Assembly: GCA_964645045.1 (NCBI GenBank)
Contig: CAZXYZ010000006.1
Coordinates: forward strand, 113,105-177,104
Origin: Anammoximicrobium sp964645045
GTDB lineage: Bacteria > Planctomycetota > Planctomycetia > Pirellulales > Pirellulaceae
Direction of reading: 5' to 3'
Length of the DNA: 64,000 bases
Shown here: positions 16,560-26,400 of the stretch, in pieces
Layout of the letters: each line of letters opens with the position of its first letter
How positions within the stretch are numbered: the first letter of the stretch is position 1
Made by a program: the position numbers and the translations under genes
Notes under the pieces: model-generated
The model's database searches: none
Seen by the model: only the letters and a program-made list of their open reading frames with translations
Told to the model about the DNA's origin: nothing

Positions 16560-17843
16560 TCAACCCCGGAACCGCCCCACGGCCAGGGTGATGTTCTGGC
16601 CGCCGAATCCGAAGCTATTGTTCAGCGCGATGTCGCACTTCGCCTCGCGCGCTTCATTGGGCACGTAATCCAGGTCGCAATCGGGATCCGGGTTCTCGTA
16701 ATTGATCGTGGGCGGCAAAACGTGATCGCGGATGGCCATCAGGCACACGATCATCTCCGTCACGCCCGCGGCGGCGATCAAGTGCCCCATCATGCTCTTG
16801 GTACTGGAGACCGGCGTCTGCATGGCACGGTCGCCAAAAACCATCTTGCAGGCCACGGTTTCCACGCGATCGTTCACCAAGGTGCTGGTGCCGTGCGCGT
16901 TGACGTAATCGATGTCCGCCGGCGAAAGGCCCGCGTCCCGGATCGCCATCCGCATGCAAGCGATCGCACCTCGACCGTCCGGATGGATATCCGTGATGCG
17001 ATACGCGTCGGCCGTGGAACCAAAGCCCAGGACTTCGCCGTAGATTTGCGCCCCGCGATGCCGGGCCTGCTCCAATTCCTCCAGCACCACCATCGCCGCG
17101 CCTTCGCCCAGGACAAAGCCATCGCGGAGGCGATCGAACGGCCGCGAAGCCTTTTCCGGTGCGTCGTTCCTGGTCGACAAAGCTGTCAGCAAGTTGAATC
17201 CCGTCACGCCGAAGGGGTGAATCATGCTGTGCGTGCCCCCCGCGATCATGGCGTCGGCGTCGCCGCGGCGGATGATCTCCGTGGCTTCGCCGATGGCCTG
17301 GCTGCTGGCCGCACAGGCCGTCAGGCAGTTCACGTTAGGGCCCTGGGCGTTGAACAAGCTGGCAATGTGCCCTGACGGGACACTGGGCTCCTGCTCCAAT
17401 TCGGACATCGGCGACAGCGTCTCCAAGCCTGACTTGATGAACTTCGAGAGATCGAGCTTGGGGCCGTCCAACGCACTGATCACCATCCGGCTGAAACGCA
17501 GGAAATCCTGATTGCCTTCGCCGCTGCCCAAGTAAACGCCGAGACGCTGAGGGTCAATTCCCGTTTCGAGAACGCCGGACGCCGAAACCGCCTGCTTGGC
17601 CGCTCCCACCGCAAACTTGGTGTGCCGACCGCAGGACTTCCAGGTTTCCGGATCCTCGCCGACTTGCGAAACGTCCCAGTTCTTGACCTCCGAGGAAATC
17701 CGAGTGGGGAAACTACTGGCATCGAAAACCGTCGTATAGCCGACGCCGGACCGGCCCTCTTTGAGCCCCGCCCAGACGGTCTCCACGTCATGCCCCATCG
17801 GGTTAATCATGCCCATTCCGGTGATGACCACACGCCTTCTCAT
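16560..17843 (-). CDS. fabF: 3-oxoacyl-[acyl-carrier-protein] synthase II
   Basis: Condensing enzyme of type II fatty acid synthesis (427 residues) that extends acyl-ACP with malonyl-ACP. The thiolase-like fold begins RRRVVITGMGMINPMG. The Cys nucleophile lies in NCLTACAASSQAIGEA (about residue 175), the two active-site histidines in NAHGTSTLVND (about 314) and MMGHLIAAAG (about 352), and the Gly-rich end is NNSFGFGGQN. It is downstream of the acyl carrier protein gene on the same strand, separated by 272 bases that contain a hairpin. Partner and reaction are established for the family. Confidence 0.94.
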   Translation of the reverse strand: MRRRVVITGMGMINPMGHDVETVWAGLKEGRSGVGYTTVFDASSFPTRISSEVKNWDVSQVGEDPETWKSCGRHTKFAVGAAKQAVSASGVLETGIDPQRLGVYLGSGEGNQDFLRFSRMVISALDGPKLDLSKFIKSGLETLSPMSELEQEPSVPSGHIASLFNAQGPNVNCLTACAASSQAIGEATEIIRRGDADAMIAGGTHSMIHPFGVTGFNLLTALSTRNDAPEKASRPFDRLRDGFVLGEGAAMVVLEELEQARHRGAQIYGEVLGFGSTADAYRITDIHPDGRGAIACMRMAIRDAGLSPADIDYVNAHGTSTLVNDRVETVACKMVFGDRAMQTPVSSTKSMMGHLIAAAGVTEMIVCLMAIRDHVLPPTINYENPDPDCDLDYVPNEAREAKCDIALNNSFGFGGQNITLAVGRFRG

Positions 17844-17998
17844 ACCCAGGGCAGCCTTCGATTGCTTGCGAAACTCGGTTGATCTTCGTCACGGAACGCA
17901 CTGTCGGCGCCTGCCAAGCAGGGCGGCAGCTCCGGGGGAGTGCCATCCGCCGTTGGGCCCACTTCGTTCATTTCACCGCTTCTCTATCACGTGTCGCC

Positions 17999-18031
17999 TG
18001 TCCGTGCCGTAGCAAGATCCCGGCACGGACA
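17999..18031. repeat. 11-bp hairpin between acpP and fabF
   Basis: TGTCCGTGCCG and its exact complement flank an 11-base loop. The arms resemble the CCGTGC part of repeat family A. There is no U run. It may weaken transcription from acpP into fabF. Confidence 0.5.
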
Positions 18032-18115
18032 AGCGGGGGGGAGTTCTCTTTCTGCCGCTCGCCTCGCCGGCGGCGGGAGTGGGTGACGCACGCATCGCCC
18101 GCTTAGCGGCCGGCC

Positions 18116-18505
18116 TCAGGAGGCCCCCACCTTGGTCTCGACGTAGCGGCACAGGTCGTTGACGGTCAGCAAATTGCCGAATTCCTGCACGACCGGGTTG
18201 GCTTCAAATCTCGTCAAGTCGGCAAACGGCATCCGCTGCTTCAGCATCTCCAACCCCGCCGGGGTCACCCTGCCGTCCTGGACGAAGTCCGCATTGGTCA
18301 GGACGTCTTCCGGAAACAACTCCGAACGAGGAATCTCAATCGAAAAGGCCTTCTCCAAGCGGAATACGATGTCCAAGAAGTCGATCGATTCGGCCCCCAG
18401 ATCGCCCACCATGGTCGCCTCCGGCTGGACTTCCTCCTCGTCGACACCAAGCGCTTCCACCAGTGCTTCTTTGACCTTCTCGAACACTTCTGCTTTCGTC
18501 GCCAT
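18116..18505 (-). CDS. acpP: acyl carrier protein, long form
   Basis: Carrier of fatty acyl chains on a phosphopantetheine arm. The start at 18505 follows GGGAG and gives 129 residues, against about 78 for ordinary ACP. Helix I is MATKAEVFEKVKEALVEALGVDEEEVQPEA. The attachment site is Ser40 in GDLGAESIDFLDIVF. Helix II and III residues (EKAFSIEIPRSELF) follow as usual, then a 40-residue insert (LTNADFVQDGRVTPAGLEMLKQRMPFADLTRF, described by position as about 79-115) precedes the last helix TVNDLCRYVETKV. It lies upstream of fabF, so a fatty acid role is likely; the insert is a lineage feature of unknown effect. Confidence 0.88.
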   Translation of the reverse strand: MATKAEVFEKVKEALVEALGVDEEEVQPEATMVGDLGAESIDFLDIVFRLEKAFSIEIPRSELFPEDVLTNADFVQDGRVTPAGLEMLKQRMPFADLTRFEANPVVQEFGNLLTVNDLCRYVETKVGAS

Positions 18506-18689
18506 ACCAAATCGCTCCCTTGTTGATTGGCTTACAGTCGTCCTAAAAGGGCGTAAGTATACTTTCACATGCTGTCATAGACAACCGAGAATCAGCGGCA
18601 TGGCAGGCCATTATAGAAAATACGCGAATCCCCTAGTCGCCCCGGATTTCCCGCATTCACATTTCGCCGTGCCTCGTGTGGTGCCGTAT

Positions 18690-18718
18690 TTGCTGTTTTC
18701 TCATTTTCTTGCTACAAT
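18690..18718 (+). promoter_or_regulatory. sigma-70-type promoter of ptsI
   Basis: TTGCTG (18690-18695), a 17-base spacer and TACAAT (18713-18718). Transcription would start near 18725, two bases before the ATG at 18727, giving an essentially leaderless mRNA; indeed no ribosome-binding site precedes that ATG. Confidence 0.65.
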
Positions 18719-18726
18719 ACGCCCCC

Positions 18727-20490
18727 ATGCGAAGAGGGATTCCCGTATCTCCTGGCGTGGCGGTTGGTACAGCTTACTGTATCAACGAGATCTTTGTTAA
18801 TCCCGCTCGACAACACCTCGGGCCTTCGGACGTCGAGGGGGAATTAACGAAGTACGAGACCGCTCGCGAACGAGCCCAAAACGATCTAGTGGCCTTGGAA
18901 TCCACGATTGCCAGCCAAGCGGGCATCGGCACAGCCGCCATATTCGCGGCGCAAGCGGCAATTCTGCGCGACTTGGCATTTACCAAGAACGTCCTCAACT
19001 GGATTGTCGAGGACCAAATCTCGGCGCAAGCTGCTTTGCAGAAATTGTACGAACACTACCGGGACATTTTTTCCCGGGTCCAGGACGAGTACCTCCGCGA
19101 ACGGCTGGATGACATTCGCGACGTGATCCAACGCATCAACTCGCACTTGGAGGATCCAGGGCAAACCATGCTGGAGGGCATCGAGGGTCCGCTAATCGTT
19201 GTCGCCGATGAACTCTTGCCGTCCCAGGTGGTCAACCTTGGAACGATGGAAGTCGCGGGAATTGTCACCCAAGGGGGCAGCCAGACCAGTCATGCTGCGA
19301 TCGTGGCGCGGAGCCGCGGGATTCCCGCCGTCTCAGGCGTGCGGGACATCCTGCGACAGGTGCAAACCGGCGACACAATTATCGTCGACGGCAGACAGGG
19401 CCGCGTGGTGCTGAACCCCGACCACGAAACCCGGGCAGCCTACCTGAAGCTCGAACGCGAATTCTTCGATTTCAAAGACCATTTGGCGGCGAATCGCGAC
19501 CAACCGGCGGCGACGGCGGACGGAACGCCGCTGGAACTGCTGGCTAACGTGAACAGCGTCACGGACGCGGAAGCGGCCCGGGCGATGGGAGCGACGGGCG
19601 TCGGCCTGTTCCGCACCGAGTACCTGTACTTGATGCATCCCGTGGTTCCCGGGGAGGAAGAGCAATTCGAGGAGTACTGCAACGTGATCCGCTGCAGTCC
19701 CAACCACCAGGTGACGATCCGGACGTTGGATCTGGGTGGCGACAAGACGGTGCCGTTTGTCGGGCGCGCTCACCGGGAAGCCAATCCCTTTATGGGCTGG
19801 CGCAGCATCCGGCTGTGTTTCGAGCATCCCGATTTCTTCAACATCCAATTGCGCGCCATCCTGCGGGCGGCCGATTACGCCCGCCACTTGCACGGCGAAG
19901 TCCGCATGATGTTCCCGATGATCACGACGCTGGAGGAAATCCACCGGGTGCAGAGAATGGTGGCCGTGGTCAAGCGGCAGCTGACCGACGAGGGAAAACC
20001 GTTTGCCGATGTGCAAATTGGGATCATGGTCGAAGTGCCGGCGGCCGCGATTACCATCAGCTCGATGTTGCCCCAGGTCGACTTCGTTTCCATCGGATCC
20101 AACGATCTGGTCCAGTACTTGATGGCGGCGGACCGCGACAATCCCAAGGTGGCCCATCTTTGTCAGCCGCTGGCGCCCGCGGTGTTGCAGGTGCTGACCG
20201 ACGTTGTCCGCAAGGGCAACGCAGCCGGCCGGCCGGTGACGGTCTGCGGCGAGATGGCTGGTCAGCCACGGGCCTTTGCCCTGCTGCTGGGAATGGGCGT
20301 GCGGAGTTTCAGCATGAGCCCGGCGTTCATCCCGTATATCAAGGAGTTCGCCAAGCACTTGTCCGTGGCCGAAGCCACGGCAATTCTCACTCACGCGCTA
20401 ACGCTGCACACGACAGGCAAGGTCACCCATTACCTGACCGAACAGCTGACTCGGCTCTTCCCGGACTTCAGCCGCATGGGCGTCAACTGA
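18727..20490 (+). CDS. ptsI: PTS enzyme I (phosphoenolpyruvate-protein phosphotransferase)
   Basis: Cytoplasmic enzyme of 587 residues that passes phosphate from PEP to HPr. It starts MRRGIPVSPGVAVGTAYC, as the family does. The phosphorylated His is in GGSQTSHAAIVARSRGIPA (residue 189, the same position as in E. coli enzyme I). The PEP-binding barrel shows GIGLFRTEYLYL-like VGLFRTEYLY, TIRTLDLGGDKT, RSIRLCFEHPDFF, MMFPMI, GIMVEVPAAA, SIGSNDLVQYLMAADR and the catalytic Cys in VTVCGEMAGQP. No GAF domain is present, so it is enzyme I rather than the nitrogen-type PtsP. HPr is encoded at 51397; no enzyme II is in the window. Its 3' end overlaps the giant opposing gene by 8 bases. Confidence 0.95.
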   Translation: MRRGIPVSPGVAVGTAYCINEIFVNPARQHLGPSDVEGELTKYETARERAQNDLVALESTIASQAGIGTAAIFAAQAAILRDLAFTKNVLNWIVEDQISAQAALQKLYEHYRDIFSRVQDEYLRERLDDIRDVIQRINSHLEDPGQTMLEGIEGPLIVVADELLPSQVVNLGTMEVAGIVTQGGSQTSHAAIVARSRGIPAVSGVRDILRQVQTGDTIIVDGRQGRVVLNPDHETRAAYLKLEREFFDFKDHLAANRDQPAATADGTPLELLANVNSVTDAEAARAMGATGVGLFRTEYLYLMHPVVPGEEEQFEEYCNVIRCSPNHQVTIRTLDLGGDKTVPFVGRAHREANPFMGWRSIRLCFEHPDFFNIQLRAILRAADYARHLHGEVRMMFPMITTLEEIHRVQRMVAVVKRQLTDEGKPFADVQIGIMVEVPAAAITISSMLPQVDFVSIGSNDLVQYLMAADRDNPKVAHLCQPLAPAVLQVLTDVVRKGNAAGRPVTVCGEMAGQPRAFALLLGMGVRSFSMSPAFIPYIKEFAKHLSVAEATAILTHALTLHTTGKVTHYLTEQLTRLFPDFSRMGVN

Positions 20491-23400
20491 AAATGTCCGC
20501 CAGCACTTCGTCGAACGCCGTTGCTTCCGCAAAGGAGTCGCCCACGTCGCCGGCGATGGAATCCAAGACGTCTTCCAAGTCGTAGCGGTCGATCCGAACG
20601 GTCGCCGGTTCCGCCGTCTGGCGGGGCCCCGCTGCGGTTCGGCTGGCATCTTCCAGTTGGACGCTCCGCGGCCGTTCGATTAAGGTCTCGACCGCCGGAG
20701 TCAGCGGAGGCACGAGTTCCGTCGGCGACACCACCGGGGCGGCCTGAGCGGCAGCGATCAACACGGCCGTTTTGACTTCGGTGGCCGGCATCGCGAATGC
20801 GAGAGCCCCTTCACCCTCCCCGCCCGAAGGCGAGTTCAACCGGTTGATCTCGTTGATCACCGCCAACACGTCCTGGGCGTTGGCCACACCGTCGCCGTTC
20901 ACGTCGTAGAACGGAGCACCCACGGGCCGGGGCGTCGGCAAGGGCGGAGGCGGACTGGTGGTCTGCGCGTTGATGTAATTGATCAGCAGCAAGGCGTCAA
21001 TCGGCGACACGGAGCCGTCGTTGTTGACGTCGTACCGCAGGATCGGGTTTTGCCAGTCCGAGGGCGCCGAGTCGACGATGCTGATCACCACCGTCACGAT
21101 CTGCTGGCTGACCGCGCCGTTGCTGTCCTGCGCTTGGTACGTGAAGGTATCAAACGACGACGGGCCGCCGTTGTGCCGATAGATAAACGTTCCGTCGGAG
21201 TTCAGTGTGAACCCGCCCGCCGTGGCGTATAGGGGCCGGGTCACGATCAGGGCCCGCAAGGCGTCGCCTTCGGCATCGGTATCGTTCAGCAGCACGCTGT
21301 CGTTGCCCGGGCCGTTATTCTGGCCGGTGAGATCGTTGGCGTTCAGCAAACTCCCGCGGACAACCGTGTACCCGTTGGGGTCGATGTTGGCGATCGGCGC
21401 GTCGTTGACGCCGGTGACCGTGACAGTCACGGTGCCAACCGACGAACCGACGCCGTCGCTGACCGTGTACTTGAAGATCTCGATCGCCGTCTGACCGGCC
21501 TTCAAGGTGTCGAACTGACCGTCCGGGCTGTAGATCACCTGGTTGTTGGGCTGGTTCAGCGGATTGATGAACACGCTGCCGAGGAGACCGGTGGCATCGA
21601 CGGCGACCACCGTTTTTGGCCCGAAATCGTCCGTGTCGTTGAACAACACGTTGACGACCACGGATTCATCCTCGGTCGTCGTGATCAGGTCGTTCACCGC
21701 GACGGGCGGGTTGCTGGCGCCGAAAACCGTGACGGTAACCACCGCCGTCGACGTGCCGCCGTTACCATCGCTGATGGAATACAAAAAGCGGTCCGTCAAA
21801 CTCTGCCCGATCTGCAGTTGGTCGAACTTGTGATTGGGATCGTAGGTGATCGTATTATCCGCATTCCGGACGGCGGTGCCGAGCGTGCCGAGCGCGGCAA
21901 GGTTCACGGTGGTGACCTGCAAGGAATCGCCGTCGATGTCCGTATCGTTGCTCAGCACGTTGATCACCACCGTGCCGTTGCGGGCCACGTTGATTCCGGA
22001 GTCGTTGACGGCCGTGGGAGCGTCGTTCAATCCGTCGATGGTGACCGTGACCGTGCCGACCGATGTGTACCCGTCCTCGTCCCTGACCGTGTACCGGAAC
22101 GTATCCGTGGCGGTCTGCCCCACGGCCAACGATTCGAACTTGCCGTTGGGGTTGTACGTGACGGTGTTGTCGAACGAGCCGAGCGCGTTGATGGTCACCA
22201 ACCCCTTGGTCCCCACCAGTTGCACCGCCGTGACGGTTAGCTTGGTGCCCTCCGGATCGGTATCGTTGGCCAGCACCGGAATGATGACCGGGCTCTGTTC
22301 GGTGGTCCGGGCGATCGGGTTCGCGCTGGTCCACTGGTCCGTCACCGCGACCGGCGGATCGTTCAAGCCAAAGACCGTGACGATCACCGTGCCGGTAGCG
22401 ACGCCGCCGCGGCCGTCCGAAACCTGGTAGGTGAAGCTGTCGCTGGCCGATTGGCCGGTGTTCAGGTTGTCGAACTGGCCTGCGGGATCGTATTGAACGA
22501 GGTTCAATGTGGCGTTGATGGTAACCTGCCCGATTCCGCCACTGACGCCGGTCACGGTCAGGGGGTGTTTCTCCGGGTCCAAATCGTTGGCCACGACTTG
22601 GATGTCGATCGTCTTGTTCTGATCGGTGAACTGCAGATCGGTGACGGCGGTGGGGGCGTCGTTGCGTCCCTGCACGGTAATTGTGACCGTCGCGGCGGAG
22701 GACAGGAAGGTGCCGTCGGAAGCACGGTACGTAAAGGTGTCCGTCAGCGACTGGCCGACATCCAAGGCCTGCAGTGCGGAAGCTCCCCGCGCGTCGTACC
22801 GGAAGGTGCCGTTGGCGTTCATCGTGACCAGCGCCCCCAGCGATGTCACGTTTTGATAGGTCGGCACCGTCAGCGTCGTGCCGGACGTCGAATTGATGTC
22901 GTTGACCAGCACACTGCCGAACAGCGTCGCGCCCGCTTCGTCTTCGTTCGACGTGTAGCTGTCGTTTTGGGCAACCGGCGGCGTGCCCGCCAGAATGTTG
23001 ACGACGTAATCTTCCACCTCGCCGTCGGCGGCCAGGCCCGTGGGGCGGAGGCCGCCAGCGCTGCTGAAACGGAAGCGTCCCACCGTCTGGCCGTCGACCG
23101 CGTCGGCCGGGGCTTGGATCTCGAACGTGTTCTGCCCGGCTTTCAGCTGCCGGCTGGCGAAGATCTGTTCGCCCGCATCGTCGAAGTCGCCGTCGATGTT
23201 GAAGTCGATCCAGGCGTCCAGCAGTCCGTCGGCCGAAGCCGTCACGATCACTTCCGTGACGCTGCCCCGGTTAAACGCGCCCAGCACCACGCCGTCGTCG
23301 TCGTCGCCGTTCAACTCCAGCTGGCCGGAGCCCAAATCCGTCGCCGCGATTCCCAGGCGAGCGCCCAGGATGGCCGCACGCACGGCCTGGACGTAGCCGT

Positions 23401-26400
23401 CTTGCGTGGTCCCTTTGTCAAACACCACGGGAATATTGCCCCGCACGACGCCGTTGTTCAACCGCTGGTTGTCGAACTCGAAAGTGTACCGCACCGCTCC
23501 GCCGGTTCCGGGCACGTCGATTGTGAACTTCTCGCCGTCCGTAATCGGATTCGCCACGCCGGCCTCGTTCAGCCCCCGGCCGGGCAGCACGCTCATGCCG
23601 TCGCTGCCCAGATGAACGGCATTGGCACCGGCGTAGGACGGCAACAGGCCCAACGACGTGTCGGCCGTCAACACCTCGACCGTGGCCGCGGCGATCTGCT
23701 CGAGCGTGTCGGTGACGGCGAAGGGGATCCGGGTCGAACCGACGGAGGCCAGCGAGTTGTTGCTGTCGTATTCGAAGGCCACCGTCAGGCCGTTGTTGGT
23801 GACCGTAAAGATGGCTCCGTCGAGCAGCGTCAGGCCGTCGCTGATCAGCAGCGTCAGCGGCTGCGGCAACTGCAAGACGGCCGGCGTCTGCGGGGAACTC
23901 GTGGTGACGCGTGCCACACCCGCCGTGCTGACCGCGAAACCGTTGGAATCATTGTCGTCACCGTTGACGCCTGCCGAGACCTGGCCGTCGCGTTCTGCGT
24001 CTACACGCCGCCCCAGGAACAGCGGCGGCTCGGTAATCATGTGCGTGGCGCCGTTCAGGCCCAGCCGGGTCGGATAATGGCCGCCTGCCGTCTCCGGCGA
24101 ATCGCCGAAATCCATGTTGACGCTGCCCACGATGATCGTCGTCTGCGTGTCGCCCGACAACAGGTTGGCTTTCAGCGCATTGCCGGCGCGGTCTTCGACG
24201 CCCAGCCGCCGCTCGCTGCTGACGAACACGGGGTCGAGTTCGGTCAGTTGCAGCGCGTTTTGGATCAGCACCACCTCGCCCCCCGCCGGCAGCGCGGTGA
24301 CCTGCAGCAGGCTGCCGTTGATGGCCTCGATGACCGCCACGGCGACTTGCGTACCGTCGAAAGGAACCAACTGCTCTTCCAGCGGCCGGGTAAAGTCCTC
24401 GGTGTACAGCTTCACGGGCACCGGGATCGCCGCGCTAACGCCGGCGGCGCCGAGCTTGGTCAGCCCCGACTGGGAAACATCCAAGGTGTGCCGCGAGGTG
24501 CCGTCCGTCGGCTCGCCCAGCAGGACCACACCCAGCCCGGCATTGACCGGCTTCAGCCCCGACAGCGGCGCGGTCTGGATCGCGGCCACAATGACGTTCG
24601 CCAGATTATCCAACGTGGCGGAGTCCACGCCCGGCTGGCCAACCGTACGGAGTCCGCTCGAGTTGACATTTACGGTGTGCTGAGAAGTGCCGTCCAACGG
24701 CTCGCCCAGCAACACGATACCCTGGCCTTGGTTCGCCGGATTGAGTCCCTGCAAGGCGGTGGAATTGACCGCCGCGACGAGCGCCTCGGCGATGTCGTTG
24801 GTGGTGCCGGTGTCGCTGCGGTACGCGACCGCCACATTCGCGCCGCTGACCCCGGCGCTGCGCGCGATGTCGTCCAGCTCAAAGGTGACCGTCCGCGTGC
24901 CGTCGGTGATGGTGAACGTCTGGCCATCGGATAGGAACGGGTTTCCGGAGCCGTCGTTCGTCACCCGGGGCGTGCCGTTGGCGTTCGTGGGAATCCGCAG
25001 TCCGTACCGAGAGCTGTGATAGGCGACGACGATATTCGGCGCCGTCGTCAGGCCGCCGCCGACAGGAGCGTCCAAGTCGTCCAGCTCGAACGTCACCGTG
25101 CGCTGGCCGTCGTTGATGGTGAACTTGTCTCCGTCCTTCAGGTACACCGTGCCGCTGCCGTCATCGGACATCCGCGGTGCGCCGGCGCGGCTCGGGATCC
25201 GCAGCCCGAAGGCCGGGCTGACGCCTGGCCGGCCGACCAAGGTCAAACGGCTGCGCGTCACATCCACGATATGCACGTAGGGCACCCCGCCCAGATGCAC
25301 GCGCCCATCGCCGATCGGAACAGCGTCCAGACCGAGCTTGGCCAGTTCGATCTCGGCGCCGATCTTGGCGGCGATTTCGGCATTCGTGTCCGAAGCACTG
25401 AAAGTAATCAGCGTGGCGCCGGGGTTGTCCGGCACGCCGTCGGCGTTGGCGTCGATCCGGGCGCCGTTGTTGTCGAATTCGAAGGTCACGATTTTCGTGC
25501 CGTCGTCCACGAAGAAACTGTCGCCGTCCGCCAGGCCCGCGGCCTGCCCGGATTGCGCCGCCGACGCCGGCAGGAGGGTTAGCGTAGGCGCGCGGTTCTT
25601 GTCGACCCGGTGGAATTCGGTGGCTCCCAGGTGAACCACGCCCTCGCCGATATGCCGCGGGCTCAAGCCGATGTCGGCGAAAATCAACTGCTGGACCATC
25701 GCCTCGGCGATCTGCTCCGGCGTGCTGGCCACGTTGAACGCGACCAAGAAGTTGTCCGGAATTCCGTCCAGGTTGTTGTCGGTCCAGACCCCGTTGCTGT
25801 CGAACTCGAAGACCGCCGTTTTGACCGGCGTGCCGGGAATGGTCCGCCGGACGGTGAACGAAGCGCCGTCGGCGATGCCGCCCAGCGAGCCGCCGGCTTC
25901 CGGAACAACCAAGGTCAAAGTCTGCGGTACGCTCAACGTATACCCGCTGTCGATCTCGAACGTCTCGCTGCGCCCGGTGCGGTCCAAGACGACGAACGCA
26001 TACCCGTCCGTCAGATCCGGCCCCGACTTGTTCACGACCCGGAAATGGTCGGTATTGTTGATCTCGACCGTGTAGATCCGGTCCTGCTGCCAGATCCCGG
26101 ACAGTGGCGTCAACACGATCGTGTCGCTGGTGCTGTTGTAGCTGAACGAGTAATCGATGCCGTCCACCAACGGCACGCCGTCCCGCTTGAGAATCACATT
26201 GCTGGACACGACCGTGGCGTCCTCGACGCCCGAGCCGAGATTCGGGTCCGCGGGCGGCACGCCGTCGACCAGCCGGATCCGGAAGCTCGAATACGCCACC
26301 GAACTATCGAACTCCAGGATCGTCGGGGCCGAATTCTGGTCCAGGCCGTCCGCGTCGTTGTCCCGCGGGCTGACCGACGTGGCCGTTGGGCCCACAAAGT

